Notes under the pieces: model-generated
What the model was told of the DNA's origin: nothing
Databases searched by the model: none
Seen by the model: the letters and a program-made list of their open reading frames with translations, nothing else
Assembly: GCF_014646695.1 (NCBI RefSeq)
Contig: NZ_BMNT01000038.1
Span: forward strand, 33,580 to 97,579
From: Sphaerisporangium melleum
Lineage (GTDB): Bacteria > Actinomycetota > Actinomycetes > Streptosporangiales > Streptosporangiaceae
Length of the DNA stretch: 64,000 nt
Direction of reading: 5' to 3'
Part shown: positions 51,705 to 61,165 of the stretch, in pieces
Layout of the letters: every line of letters starts with the position of its first letter
How positions within the stretch are numbered: the first letter of the stretch is position 1
Made by a program: the position numbers and the translations under genes

Positions 51705-52286
51705 TCAGTCCACAGGGGACCGGACGGGCACCTCCGGGCGCGGCACGGCGGCCAGCGCCGCCCGGGCGCGGCGGGCCAGGCGGCGGGTGGCCTCGTCGGT
51801 CGGCTCCGGGATGTCGTCCACGGGCACCCAGCGGAGCTCCAGCGACTCGTCGCTGATCACGAACTCCGCCCCTGGCGGCGCCACCGCGCCGTACTCGACG
51901 TCCAGATGCCAGCTGTGCGGGGGATGGCACCAGACCCGGTGCCGGTCGAGCGCGAGCGGCCCGGGAAGCAGGGTGAGACCGGCGATGCCGGACTCCTCGG
52001 TGGCCTCCCGCAGCGCGGCCTGCTCCAGCGACACGTCACCGGCCTCGCAGTGGCCGCCCATGGGCAGCCACATGCCGGCCTTCGGGTGCAGGGTGAGCAG
52101 CACCTGCGCGCCGTCGTGCGAGAGCACCGCCGTGGTGGCCGTCAGGTGGCCCGGCGCGCACGAGCGCCACATCGCGTCGTCGTGCCGGTCAAGGTGTTCG
52201 AGGAACCGCAAGCGGAGCGACTCCTCGTCGGGGGTGGGCGCGGTCCAGCCGGTCAGGGCGGCCCGCGCCTGGTCGTGAAGAGTCAT
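51705..52286 (-). CDS. Nudix hydrolase
   Basis: 193 residues with a clear Nudix box, GGHCEAGDVSLEQAALREATEESG (in part; EATEES at its end), within a MutT fold. TTAVLSHDGAQVLLTLHPKAG lies upstream and DESLELRWVPVDDIP downstream, typical for Nudix proteins acting on nucleoside diphosphate derivatives. The ATG overlaps the stop of the DUF2342 protease gene (ATGA), forming a two-gene operon. Substrate cannot be deduced. Confidence 0.88.
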   Translation of the reverse strand: MTLHDQARAALTGWTAPTPDEESLRLRFLEHLDRHDDAMWRSCAPGHLTATTAVLSHDGAQVLLTLHPKAGMWLPMGGHCEAGDVSLEQAALREATEESGIAGLTLLPGPLALDRHRVWCHPPHSWHLDVEYGAVAPPGAEFVISDESLELRWVPVDDIPEPTDEATRRLARRARAALAAVPRPEVPVRSPVD

Positions 52287-53614
52287 CCTCGGCCGGACTC
52301 CGGCCCGCCCGGGTCGCCCTCGCCCGGCTTCTCGTCGTCGGAAGGCCTGCCCTCGCCCGCCCCCCCGTCCTCGAAGTGCGACAGGTCGAACTTCGCGTCG
52401 CCCCGGACGAACGCCTCGGGGTCGTCCAGGTCGGACGCGGTGGGCATGAGGTCGGGATGCGACCAGACGGCGTCGCGCCCCTCGACGCCGCGGCCGGCGG
52501 CGAGGGCCTGCCACAGGGCCGCGGCCTCGCGCAGGCGGCGCGGCCGCAGCTCCAGCCCGACGAGCGTGGCGAATGTACGCTCGGCCGGGCCGCCGGTCGC
52601 GCGCCGCCGCCGCATGGTCTCCGACAGCGCGGCGGAGGAGGGCAGCTTGCCCTCGGCGGCGGCGTCCACCACTGTGCTCACCCAGCCCTCGACCAGGGCC
52701 AGGATGGTCTCCAGCCGGGACAGCGCGGCCTTCTGGCGCTCGGTCTCCTCGGGCTTGAGCAGCGCGCCGCCGCTCAGGGCCTCCTGGATCTGCTGCGGGT
52801 TGCTGACGTCGAGCCCGCGGATCTGCTCCTCCAGCGCGGAGGTGTCCACGGTGATGCCCTTGGCGTACTCCTCGACGGCGCCGAAGAGCTGGGTGCGCAG
52901 CCACGGCACGTGCTGGAACAGGCGGTGGTGCGCGGCCTCCCGCAGAGCCAGGTAGAGGCGGATCTCCTCGGAGGGGATCTCCAGCCCGTGGCTGAAGGCG
53001 GCGATGCCGCCGGGCAGCAGTGCGGCGGTGTCCGAGAGCGGCAGCCCGATGTCGGACGAGCCGATCACCTCGGGCGCCAGCGTGCCGAGCGCCTGCCCGA
53101 TCTGGCTGCCGACCATCATGCCGCCCATCTGGCGCATCATGCCCATGAGCGGCCCGAGCTGCGCGGCCATGGACTGGGCCTCGGGGCCGAGCCCGCCCAG
53201 CGCGCCGCCTCCGCCGAGGACGCCGCCCATGGTCTCGACCATGCGCTCGGCGATCGGGTCGCACAGCCGCTTCCACACCGGGACGGTCTTCTCGATCCAC
53301 TCCGAGCGGCTCCACGCCTCGGGCGCGGTCAGCCCGCTCGGCAGCTCGGTGACCTCATTGAGCCACAGATCGGCGAGGCGGAGCGCTTCGACGATCTGAC
53401 GGCGCTCCCCCTCCATGACACTCGGGTCGCCCTCGGCGACCACGGCGTGCCGGGCGATGTTCTTGGCCATCTCCCAGTTGACGGGCCCGGAGCCCGCCGG
53501 AGCCGACAGCATGTCGGCGAACTGCCGCATGGCCGCGGCCATCTGCTGCGGGTCGCCGAACATCTCGAACGGGTTCTCGTTGGGGTCGTTTTCGCGACCT
53601 GGCAGGTCAGTCAC
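52283..53614 (-). CDS. DUF2342 zinc-dependent metalloprotease-like protein
   Basis: 443 residues matching the actinobacterial DUF2342 family (mycobacterial Rv3195 type). A Met/Gly-rich segment (LMGMMRQMGGMMVGSQIGQALG, in part, about 150-175) precedes the active-site-like helix LREAAHHRLFQHVPWL (about 230; EAAHH resembles HExxH with reordered ligands). Then come helical LETILALVEGWVSTVVD and an acidic, Gly-rich tail. The family is annotated as zinc protease by fold; proteolysis is not proven. GTG start follows GAGGTAGAGCG. It keeps its position near the PDZ protease and UPF0182 genes. Confidence 0.88.
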   Translation of the reverse strand: MTDLPGRENDPNENPFEMFGDPQQMAAAMRQFADMLSAPAGSGPVNWEMAKNIARHAVVAEGDPSVMEGERRQIVEALRLADLWLNEVTELPSGLTAPEAWSRSEWIEKTVPVWKRLCDPIAERMVETMGGVLGGGGALGGLGPEAQSMAAQLGPLMGMMRQMGGMMVGSQIGQALGTLAPEVIGSSDIGLPLSDTAALLPGGIAAFSHGLEIPSEEIRLYLALREAAHHRLFQHVPWLRTQLFGAVEEYAKGITVDTSALEEQIRGLDVSNPQQIQEALSGGALLKPEETERQKAALSRLETILALVEGWVSTVVDAAAEGKLPSSAALSETMRRRRATGGPAERTFATLVGLELRPRRLREAAALWQALAAGRGVEGRDAVWSHPDLMPTASDLDDPEAFVRGDAKFDLSHFEDGGAGEGRPSDDEKPGEGDPGGPESGRG

Positions 53615-53696
53615 CGCTCTACCTCGTGCAGGATGGAGGAGTCCACATCCGCCACGTTATCCGTCGCAGGGCGGATCAGTGCAAAGTGAGGACCTC

Positions 53697-54767
53697 GTGC
53701 CTACCTCGAAACGCCTCCGCCCGCCGGTCGTCGCGGTGACCGGCGCGGCGACCGGTCTGGGGAGAGAGTTCCTCTCCCGGGTCGCCTCGTCTGCGGATTT
53801 CCGCCGCGTCGTGGCGATCGACGATCAGCGGGGCGACGTCACGGACGTCACCTGGCGGGTGATCGACGTCCGAGATCCGCTCTTGGCGAACCGCATCTCG
53901 GACGTGGACGTCCTGGTGCACCTGGCGGCCGACTACCGGCTCGACACCGACCCGGCGGAGCGGCGCGCCTACAACCTGCGGGCCGCCCAGACGGTGCTCA
54001 CCGCCTCCGCCGCCGCACGGGTCCGCAGGGTGGTGCTCGTGACGAGCGCCATGGTCTACGGCGCGGCGCCGGACAACCCCGTCCCGCTGCCGGAGGACGC
54101 TCCGGTCGCCGCCGAGCCCGACTCCGGAGTGGTCGGCGACCACCTGGAGATCGAGGCGCTGGTCCGGCGCTGCCTGCGCAGTCATCCGGGCCTGGAGGTC
54201 ACCGTGCTGCGGCCGGCCGCCGTGGTCGGTCCGGGCGTGGACACCGTGGTCACCCGTCACTTCGAGGCCCCGCGCCTGCTCACCGTCAAGGGCTCGGCGC
54301 CCCGCTGGCAGTTCTGCCACGTGGAGGACCTGGTCTCGGCGCTGGAGCTGGCCGCGCTCGGGCAGGTGTCCGGGGTCGTGAACGTGGGCGGTGAGGGCTG
54401 GCTGGAGATGGAGCAGGTGGAGGAGCTATCGGGCCTGCGGCGGTTCGAGCTGCCCGCCGGGGTGACCTTCGGGACCGCCCAGCGCCTGCACCGGCTCGGC
54501 ATCACCCCGGCCCCGGCGACCGATCTGCACTACGTCGTCTACCCCTGGGTGGTCGACTGCACCTCGCTGCGCGAGGCCGGCTGGAAGCCCACCTGGACGA
54601 ACGAGGCGGCGTTCCAGCAGCTCCTCGACCTGCGCGAGGGCCACCACGCCGTCGTCGGCCGCAGACTGCCGGTCAAGGAGGCCACCTTGACCGCGGCCGG
54701 CGCCACCGTCGCGGTGATCGGCACCGCCGCCATCGTCCGCCGCGCCCGCCGCCGCCGTCGCACCTGA
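53697..54767 (+). CDS. NAD-dependent epimerase/dehydratase-like protein, extended SDR lacking YxxxK
   Basis: 356 residues with an extended-SDR Rossmann N-terminus (VAVTGAATGLGREFLSR), DVDVLVHLAAD, TSAMVYGAAPDNPVPLPED, LRPAAVVGPG and a substrate half ending in a hydrophobic helix plus poly-Arg tail (about 330-356). The catalytic Tyr-x-x-x-Lys expected after SAMVYG reads VVGDHLEIE, so the pair is absent. It may bind NAD(P) without classical dehydrogenase chemistry, or act as a membrane-associated sensor. GTG at 53697 follows GTGAGGA. The opposite-strand DUF2342 gene is divergent. Confidence 0.82.
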   Translation: MPTSKRLRPPVVAVTGAATGLGREFLSRVASSADFRRVVAIDDQRGDVTDVTWRVIDVRDPLLANRISDVDVLVHLAADYRLDTDPAERRAYNLRAAQTVLTASAAARVRRVVLVTSAMVYGAAPDNPVPLPEDAPVAAEPDSGVVGDHLEIEALVRRCLRSHPGLEVTVLRPAAVVGPGVDTVVTRHFEAPRLLTVKGSAPRWQFCHVEDLVSALELAALGQVSGVVNVGGEGWLEMEQVEELSGLRRFELPAGVTFGTAQRLHRLGITPAPATDLHYVVYPWVVDCTSLREAGWKPTWTNEAAFQQLLDLREGHHAVVGRRLPVKEATLTAAGATVAVIGTAAIVRRARRRRRT

Positions 54768-54814
54768 CCGCCGAACCCTCCCCCTCTGAGTGCGCGGGCT
54801 CTTAGACTCTCCTC

Positions 54815-55240
54815 GTGAAGGCGATTCGTTTGCTCGGCATTCGAGACACTCCGCTGTCGGTGGAAGAGGTGCTCGCCGCCGTCGGTGACCACGCGGCCGG
54901 CGGCACGACACTCTTCGTCGGCACCGTGCGCGACCACGACGGCGGCAAGCCGGTCACTCAGCTTGCGTACTCCGCGCACCCCAGCGCCGAGGCCGAGCTG
55001 CGCCGGGTCGCCGAGAAGGTCGCCGCCGACTTCCCGATCACGGCCCTGGCGGCCGTGCACCGGGTGGGCGAGCTCGAGCTGGGCGACGCCGCGGTGATCG
55101 TCGCGGTCTCCGCGCCGCACCGCGGTGAGGCGTTCGAGGCGTCACGGCGGCTGATCGACGACCTGAAGAAGGAGGTGCCGATCTGGAAGCACCAGGCGTT
55201 CGCGGACGGCTCCACCGAGTGGGTCGGCGCCGGCGGGTGA
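54815..55240 (+). CDS. moaE: Molybdopterin synthase catalytic subunit MoaE
   Basis: 141 residues with MoaE landmarks: TTLFVGTVRDHDGGKPVTQLAYSAH (in part), AVHRVGELELGDAAVIVAVSAPHR, FEASRRLIDDLKKEVPIWKHQ (catalytic Lys in KKEVPIWK). It inserts sulfur from thiocarboxylated MoaD into precursor Z to make molybdopterin; MoeZ in this window would reload MoaD. TAGACT (54803-54808) ends 6 nt before the GTG, so the mRNA is probably leaderless. No moaD is adjacent. Confidence 0.94.
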   Translation: MKAIRLLGIRDTPLSVEEVLAAVGDHAAGGTTLFVGTVRDHDGGKPVTQLAYSAHPSAEAELRRVAEKVAADFPITALAAVHRVGELELGDAAVIVAVSAPHRGEAFEASRRLIDDLKKEVPIWKHQAFADGSTEWVGAGG

Positions 55241-55339
55241 CCGCACCGCACAGACGGCGGGAAGCAGCGATTGACCAGGATGTCCGCCCGGTGAGTGTCC
55301 GGGTAACCGCCGCCCTGGTGAGCGCATAGAGTTGCCACC

Positions 55340-56383
55340 ATGTCCCGACGACGTCTGACGTTGACGATGGCGGCCGTCCTCACGCTCGCGCTCGGTGGCG
55401 CGGGCGCGCTGCTTCCCGTGCCGTACGTCGCGCTGAGCCCGGGGCCCACCGAGAACACCCTCGGCGACGTCAAGGGCAAGCCGGTCATCAGCATCTCGGG
55501 ACGCCAGACCTATCCCACGGCGGGCAAGCTGAGCCTGGTCACGGTCGCCTACCAGGGCGGCCCGGACGCCCACATCGACCTGCTGACCGCGCTGCGCGGC
55601 TGGATCAACCCGACGGTCGCCGTCGTGCCGGAAGAGACCATCTTCCCCAAGACCGTGTCGGTCAAAGAGGTCGAAGAGCAGAACACCCAGGAGATGAGCA
55701 GCTCCCAGCAGGACGCGACGGCGGCCGCGCTGAACGAGCTCAAGGTCCCGATCAACGTCATCGTGTACGTCGCCTCCACCCTGAAGGGCAGGCCCGCGGA
55801 CGGCAGGCTGCGGCAGAACGACGAGATCACCGCGGTGGACGGCGCCCCCATCTCCTCCGTGGAGGACGTCAAGGCGGCGGTCCTGAAGCACAAGCCGGGC
55901 GAGGAGGCCGTGTTCTCCCTGCTGCGGGGAGGCAAGCCGATGACCGTCCGGGTGGGCACGGTCGCGGGGCCGGACGGCCCGATCGTCGGGGTCAACATGA
56001 ACAGCCGGTACAAGTTCCCCTTCAAGGTCGACGTCAACGTGGGGGACGTCGGCGGCCCGAGCGCCGGGCTGATGTTCTCGCTGGGCATCTACGACAAGCT
56101 CACCCCGGGCCCGCTCACCGGGGGCAAGTCGATCGCCGGCACCGGGACGATCACCCCCGACGGCAAGGTCGGCCCGATCGGCGGCATCCAGCAGAAGATG
56201 GTCGGGGCGCGCGACGCCGGTGCGACGGTCTTCCTGACCCCCGCGGACAACTGCGACGAGGCCCTGCCGGCCGTGCCCGACGGGCTGCGACTGGTGAAGG
56301 TCGGCACCATGCACGAAGCCATCCAGGCCATCGACGCCCTGCGCACCGGCGCGGGATCGGTGCCGGGCTGCGCGGCGCGATGA
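55340..56383 (+). CDS. Secreted PDZ-domain Lon-like serine protease
   Basis: 347 residues: N-terminal signal-anchor (about 8-30), substrate-binding N region (ISISGRQTYPTAGKLSLVTV), PDZ domain (about 140-205; GRLRQNDEITAVDG), and a Lon-type protease domain with catalytic Ser in DVGGPSAGLMFSL and Lys in GGIQQKMVGA (Ser-Lys dyad, about 240 and 280). Homologous to mycobacterial Rv3194c. It works on the outer face of the membrane. TAGAGT (55327-55332) is 7 nt before the ATG, suggesting leaderless expression. A hairpin follows the stop. Confidence 0.93.
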   Translation: MSRRRLTLTMAAVLTLALGGAGALLPVPYVALSPGPTENTLGDVKGKPVISISGRQTYPTAGKLSLVTVAYQGGPDAHIDLLTALRGWINPTVAVVPEETIFPKTVSVKEVEEQNTQEMSSSQQDATAAALNELKVPINVIVYVASTLKGRPADGRLRQNDEITAVDGAPISSVEDVKAAVLKHKPGEEAVFSLLRGGKPMTVRVGTVAGPDGPIVGVNMNSRYKFPFKVDVNVGDVGGPSAGLMFSLGIYDKLTPGPLTGGKSIAGTGTITPDGKVGPIGGIQQKMVGARDAGATVFLTPADNCDEALPAVPDGLRLVKVGTMHEAIQAIDALRTGAGSVPGCAAR

Positions 56384-56457
56384 CACGGTGCCCGTCCCGA
56401 TGACGCCCTTTCGTCCCGTAGCGGGGAACCCGTCGTGCGCTCGGGCCGTTGGGCCAC

Positions 56458-56497
56458 GTGAACGCGCGCGTCGCATCCGGTGGCGGCGCGCGTTCAC
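56458..56497 (+). terminator. Terminator after the PDZ/Lon-like protease
   Basis: A perfect 12-bp stem (56458-56469 with 56486-56497) with a 16-nt loop, 75 bp after the protease stop. Confidence 0.6.
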
Positions 56498-56657
56498 CGA
56501 GCCCTCCCAGCGGCCACCCTCCGTCACGGGCGGTGGCGCCCCCCGCACTGGAGGCGTCTTGCGGCCCCATCGGGCTCAGGGCTCGGAGCGTGACCGCGCC
56601 ATCACCGGTGTAGGTTGCCAGACACCGACCGTTACTCGTGAAACCTAGGGGTGGGCC

Positions 56658-59645
56658 TTGACCTTCCGGAACCCCGGCGCGGGTCGGGCAGTGCGTTTGC
56701 CCCGCCGGCCGCGGCTTCTCGTCCCTGTCGCGATCACGCTGGTCGTGATCATTATTCTCTTCTTCGTCTTCGCGGGCGTCTTCACCGACTGGCTGTGGTT
56801 CGACTCGGTCGGCTACACCTCGGTGTTCTCGACGATGCTCCTCACCCAGCTGCTGTTGTTCGTCGTCGGCGCGCTGCTGATGGGTGTCATCGTCGGCGGC
56901 AACGCGCTGCTCGCCTTCCGGACGCGCCCGCTGTTCGGCATCGGCATGTTCGGCGGCCCGGCCCAGGGAGCCGACCGCTACCGCGCGGCGCTCGACCCGC
57001 ACCGTAAGATGATCTTCATTGTCGGCCTGGCGGTGCTGGGGCTGTTCACCGGCTCCTCCACGGCGGGCCAGTGGAAGACCTGGCTGCTGTTCGCCAACGG
57101 CACGCCGTTCGGCAAGAACGACCCGATGTTCCACATGGACATCTCGTTCTTCATGTTCACCTATCCGTTCATCCGGATGGTGCTGAACTTCCTGTTCACC
57201 GCGGTCATCATCTCGATCATCGTCGCGGCGATCATCCACTACCTGTACGGCGGCTTCCGGCTCAACGCCCCCGGCCTGCACGCCACCCGCGCCGCCCGGG
57301 TCCACCTGTCGGTGCTGGTCGGCCTGTTCGTGCTGCTCAAGGCCGTCGCCTACTGGGTCGACCGGTTCGGCCTGGTCTTCTCCGACCGCGGCAAGGTGTT
57401 CGGCGCCTCCTACACCGACGTGAACGCCGTGCTCCCGGCCAAGAGCATCCTGGCGATCATCGCGCTCATCTGCGCGGTGCTGTTCTTCGCCGGCGTGGTG
57501 CGGCCGGGCGGCATGCTGCCCGGCGTCGGCCTCGGCCTTCTCGTGCTCTCGGCCATCCTGGTCGGCGGGCTCTACCCTGTGCTGGTCGAGCAGTTCCAGG
57601 TCAGGCCGAACCAGCAGAGCAAGGAGCGGGAGTTCATCGGCTACAACATCCAGGCCACCCGGGACGCCTACGGCGTCGGATCGGCCGAGGTGACTCCCTA
57701 CAGCGCCAAGACCGAGGGCACCCAGCAGGAGATCCAGAGCGAGGCGGCCACCATCCCGGGCGTCCGCCTGCTCGACCCGACCGTGCTGCCGCCCACCTAC
57801 GAGCAGCTCCAGCAGATCAAGGGCTACTACCGGTTCCCCGAGCAGCTCGACGTCGACCGGTACACCATCGACGGGGTGTCACGTGACACGGTCGTCGCGG
57901 TGCGCGAGATCGGCCGGCCGCCGGAGAGCAACTGGATCAACGACCATCTGGTCTACACGCACGGTTTCGGCTTCGTGGCGAGCCAGGGGAACAAGACCGA
58001 CCCGCAGGGCAGGCCCGACTTCCTGGTCAAGGACATCCCGCCGACCGGTGGGCTCGGCACGTTCGAGCCGCGCGTCTACTTCGGCGAGCACTCTCCGGAC
58101 TACTCGATCGTCGGTGGCCGCGGCAACATGGAGCTCGACTACCCCGACCAGAGCACCAACGACAACAGCGGCCAGGTGAACACCACCTACCACGGCAAGG
58201 GTGGCGTGCCGATCGGCAACTACTTCACCCGCCTGCTGTACGCCGCGAAGTACAGCGAGACCAACCTGCTGCTGTCGTCGGACATCAACAGCGGCTCCCG
58301 CATCCTGTACAACCGCAGCCCGCGCGAGCGGGTGCAGCAGGTCGCCCCGTTCCTCACCCTGGACGGCGACCCGTACCCCGCGGTCGTCGGCGGGAAGATC
58401 GTGTGGATCATCGACGGGTACACCATGTCGGAGGACTACCCCTACGCCGAGCGCCGCAGCTTCGGCACGATGACCGACGACACCTCCACCACCCGCGCCC
58501 TCACCCCGCAGCAGCCGCGCGACCAGATCAACTACATCCGCAACTCGGTCAAGGCCACCGTCGACGCCTACGACGGCTCGGTGACCCTGTACGCCTGGGA
58601 CGAGAGCGACCCGCTGCTGCGCACCTGGGAGAAGGCCTTCGGCGGCGTCGTCCAGCCCAAGTCCAAGATCTCACCGGAGCTGATGGCCCACCTGCGCTAC
58701 CCCGAAGACCTCTTCAAGGTGCAGCGTGACATTCTCGGCCAGTACCACGTGACCGACGCCAACGCCTTCTACGGCGGCCAGGACTTCTGGAAGGTGCCGG
58801 AGGACCCGGCGAGCACGAAGACCAAGCAGCCGCCGTACTACGTGACGCTGCGGATGCCCGGTGACACCGAGCCGCGCTTCTCGCTGACCACGACGCTGGT
58901 GCCCAACAACCGGGACAACCTCGCGGCGTTCATGGCGGTGGACGCCACGGCCGGCCCGGGGACGAAGATCCGCATTCTGCAACTGCCGAGTGACACCACG
59001 ATCCCGGGTCCCAAGCAGGCGCAGAACGCCTTCGACACCAAGGCGGCGAGCGTACTCAACGACCTGCGCATCGGCGGCACGACCGAGTTGCTGAACGGCA
59101 ACCTGCTCACCCTGCCGTTCGGTGGCGGCCTGCTGTACGTCCAGCCGGTGTACGTCCAGCCCAAGGTCGAGAACTCCGCGCGCTACCCGACGTTGTTCCG
59201 GGTGCTGGTGTCGTTCGGCAATGACGTCGGTCTCGGCGGCAACCTCAAGGAGGCCCTGGACCAGGTCTTCGGGCGGTCCGCGCAGACCCCGGCCAACCCG
59301 ACGACGCCGCAGGATCCGACGGCCTCGCAGGTCACGACGGACCTGACCACCGCCTACACCAACGCCCAGAAGGCCTACGACGAGGGCCAGGAGGCGATCA
59401 AGAAGGGCGACTTCGCCGCGTACGGCGAGGCGCAGAAGCGGCTCGCCGAGGCGCTGAAGCAGATCGAGTCGGCGCTGGGCAAGCAGAAGGCCGCCGCTCC
59501 GACGACGTCGCCGTCCCCGTCGGCGACGCCGTCACCGGGAGCGTCCGGTGGCGCCACGCCCACGCCGGACCCGTCGGCCGCGGCGGCGGGCACCGGCACG
59601 CCGAGCCCCGCGCCGAGCCCGTCCGTCTCACCGCCGAGTTCGTAA
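56658..59645 (+). CDS. UPF0182 family large membrane protein
   Basis: 995 residues. Seven or so transmembrane helices fill the first 320 residues (segments near 17-42, 55-82, 112-130, 155-190, 215-235, 262-282, 290-310). A large extracytoplasmic domain follows, including PRVYFGEHSPDYSIVGG, ERVQQVAPFLTLDGDPYP, SVTLYAWDESDPLLRTWEKAF and LRYPEDLFKVQRDILGQYHV. The C-terminal tail is Thr/Pro/Ser/Ala-rich. The family is conserved in actinobacteria (Rv3193c) and its role is unknown. Start is TTG or GTG-type at about 56658 after ACCTAGGGGTGGGCC. Confidence 0.93.
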   Translation: MTFRNPGAGRAVRLPRRPRLLVPVAITLVVIIILFFVFAGVFTDWLWFDSVGYTSVFSTMLLTQLLLFVVGALLMGVIVGGNALLAFRTRPLFGIGMFGGPAQGADRYRAALDPHRKMIFIVGLAVLGLFTGSSTAGQWKTWLLFANGTPFGKNDPMFHMDISFFMFTYPFIRMVLNFLFTAVIISIIVAAIIHYLYGGFRLNAPGLHATRAARVHLSVLVGLFVLLKAVAYWVDRFGLVFSDRGKVFGASYTDVNAVLPAKSILAIIALICAVLFFAGVVRPGGMLPGVGLGLLVLSAILVGGLYPVLVEQFQVRPNQQSKEREFIGYNIQATRDAYGVGSAEVTPYSAKTEGTQQEIQSEAATIPGVRLLDPTVLPPTYEQLQQIKGYYRFPEQLDVDRYTIDGVSRDTVVAVREIGRPPESNWINDHLVYTHGFGFVASQGNKTDPQGRPDFLVKDIPPTGGLGTFEPRVYFGEHSPDYSIVGGRGNMELDYPDQSTNDNSGQVNTTYHGKGGVPIGNYFTRLLYAAKYSETNLLLSSDINSGSRILYNRSPRERVQQVAPFLTLDGDPYPAVVGGKIVWIIDGYTMSEDYPYAERRSFGTMTDDTSTTRALTPQQPRDQINYIRNSVKATVDAYDGSVTLYAWDESDPLLRTWEKAFGGVVQPKSKISPELMAHLRYPEDLFKVQRDILGQYHVTDANAFYGGQDFWKVPEDPASTKTKQPPYYVTLRMPGDTEPRFSLTTTLVPNNRDNLAAFMAVDATAGPGTKIRILQLPSDTTIPGPKQAQNAFDTKAASVLNDLRIGGTTELLNGNLLTLPFGGGLLYVQPVYVQPKVENSARYPTLFRVLVSFGNDVGLGGNLKEALDQVFGRSAQTPANPTTPQDPTASQVTTDLTTAYTNAQKAYDEGQEAIKKGDFAAYGEAQKRLAEALKQIESALGKQKAAAPTTSPSPSATPSPGASGGATPTPDPSAAAAGTGTPSPAPSPSVSPPSS

Positions 59646-59681
59646 CGCCGCCGTCCCGCCGGCAGGCGGCACGCAGGCTCC

Positions 59682-59721
59682 GCTTCCGGTCCGGGAACCC
59701 CGAGGTTCCCGGACCGGAAGC
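59682..59721 (+). terminator. Strong terminator after UPF0182 gene
   Basis: A perfect 18-bp stem (59682-59699 with 59704-59721) and a 4-nt loop, 37 bp downstream of the stop codon. Confidence 0.85.
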
Positions 59722-59866
59722 ACCGGCCGCACGGCATGGGGAAAATCGGTCCCACGAGTGGGATGTCCTGCGACAACACCGCCCGGACGCCTCGGTATGG
59801 GCCGCCTGGCGGGGGCGATGATTTGCCAGTGCTCTCCAGGGCCGATAGTCTTTCAAAGCAAGCCGA

Positions 59867-59940
59867 CGCGGGGTGGAGCAGCTCGGTAGCTCGCTGGGCT
59901 CATAACCCAGAGGTCGTAGGTTCAAATCCTACCCCCGCTA
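59867..59940 (+). tRNA. Initiator tRNA-Met (CAT)
   Basis: A 74-nt cloverleaf with anticodon CAT at 59901-59903. The unpaired C1-T72 end of the acceptor stem and three G-C pairs closing the anticodon stem (GGG/CCC) are hallmarks of the initiator species. The CCA end is not encoded. A terminator follows after 5 nt. Confidence 0.97.
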
Positions 59941-59945
59941 CTGAA

Positions 59946-59984
59946 AAGGCCCTGGTCACCGAGTTTCTCGGAGACCAGGGCCTT
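59946..59984 (+). terminator. Terminator of the initiator tRNA
   Basis: AAGGCCCTGGTC (59946-59957) pairs perfectly with GACCAGGGCCTT (59973-59984); CCGAG/CTCGG extends the stem inside; a CT-rich CTTCTTT follows. Confidence 0.92.
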
Positions 59985-60159
59985 CTTCTTTCCCCCTGTT
60001 CGCCCGCTGTCCCCATTCCTCCGCCCGGCGGAGGGAGTGCCGGCCGACGACCAGTGCGACCGGATGGATCCGGGGTGCTGGTGGTGACTCGAGATCGGCG
60101 GCTTACTGCCGCGTTCGCTCCTCCCGCCCGCCTTACCACCGCTCGGCGGCCGGGGAGGC

Positions 60160-60996
60160 TCAGACGATCTGGCCGCCCTGGCCGACGAACATCGCCACGT
60201 CGATCAGCGCCACCGCGACGGTCACGACGAACGCCGTCCGTCTGAGGTCGCCCCGGCCCGCGATCAGGCCTCCGGCGAGGGCCACCACCACGGCCGCCAG
60301 GCCGGCCACGGCCACCGCGCCGGGGCCTGCGCCGGGAGCGAGCGCGATGACCGCGGACGCGGTCACGAACAGGATGGCCGCGCCGATCCGCGCGCCGGTC
60401 GGGCCGAGACGCTGGGGCAGGCCGAGCACCCCGAGCGTCAGGTCCTCCGGGAGGTCGGGCACGACGTTGGCGAAGTGCGCGCCCATGCCGAGCAGCGCGC
60501 CGGCCGCCAGGGCCCACGGCGCGGGCCAGGGCTCCCCGGGCAGGCCGAGCGTCACGAACGCGGGCAACAATCCGAAGGCCACGGCGAACGGCAGCGGTGA
60601 GGCCGGCGTGGCCTTGAGCCGGATGTTGTACAGCCAGCCACAGGCGACGGCCACAAGGTGGACCACTCCGGCCAGGACGCCGCTCGCCAGCGACAGCGGC
60701 ACGCACGCCGCGAGCGCGGCGAAGGCGGCGCGGGCCACCGTTCCGGGAGCGAGGGACGCCGCAGAGTGGCCGGTGGACGTGCCGGAGAGAGGCTTGTCGG
60801 ACCGGCCCGCCGCCTGATCACGTGACCGGTCGATCCAGTCGTTGCTCCAGCCGATCGAGAGCTGGCCGCTCAGCACCGCCGCGCCGACGAGCAGGGTGCC
60901 GCCGGGGCCTCTGCCGACGCCGGCCGCCAGCGCCGCGCCCACGACCGTCACGACCACCGTGGGGCCCGGATGGCAGGCCCGGATCAGCGCGAGCAT
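60160..60996 (-). CDS. UbiA-family prenyltransferase-like membrane protein
   Basis: 278 residues with eight or nine hydrophobic helices and the first Asp-rich motif SNDWIDRSRDQAAGRSDKP (about 51-69; NDxxDxxxD form) that binds the prenyl diphosphate via Mg. The second motif is weaker (NVVPDLPED, about 178). It should transfer an isoprenoid chain to an aromatic or other acceptor in the membrane. Acceptor unknown; it is not next to menaquinone genes. ATG follows GGGAGACTGATC. Confidence 0.87.
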   Translation of the reverse strand: MLALIRACHPGPTVVVTVVGAALAAGVGRGPGGTLLVGAAVLSGQLSIGWSNDWIDRSRDQAAGRSDKPLSGTSTGHSAASLAPGTVARAAFAALAACVPLSLASGVLAGVVHLVAVACGWLYNIRLKATPASPLPFAVAFGLLPAFVTLGLPGEPWPAPWALAAGALLGMGAHFANVVPDLPEDLTLGVLGLPQRLGPTGARIGAAILFVTASAVIALAPGAGPGAVAVAGLAAVVVALAGGLIAGRGDLRRTAFVVTVAVALIDVAMFVGQGGQIV

Positions 60997-61165
60997 GCGA
61001 TCAGTCTCCCTTGCCCGCGCAGGACCCCGGAACCGCCGCTCCGCCGCTCCTCGTCCCAGATCGCCGCGAACCGCGTCCGGGCCGGCGCCTCACCAGGCCG
61101 CGCCCAGGCGGGCGAACTCGAACCTGTGATCGAGCACTGTCGCCGCCCTCGGATAGTCTGCCGCC

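Noticed and set aside
52376..53689. 437-codon frame antisense to DUF2342 gene
   Set aside because: No motif or ribosome binding site; sense gene is conserved and syntenic.
56388..56648. Short plus-strand frame between the PDZ protease and UPF0182 genes
   Set aside because: Overlaps a terminator hairpin, lacks a ribosome binding site, Arg/Pro-rich.
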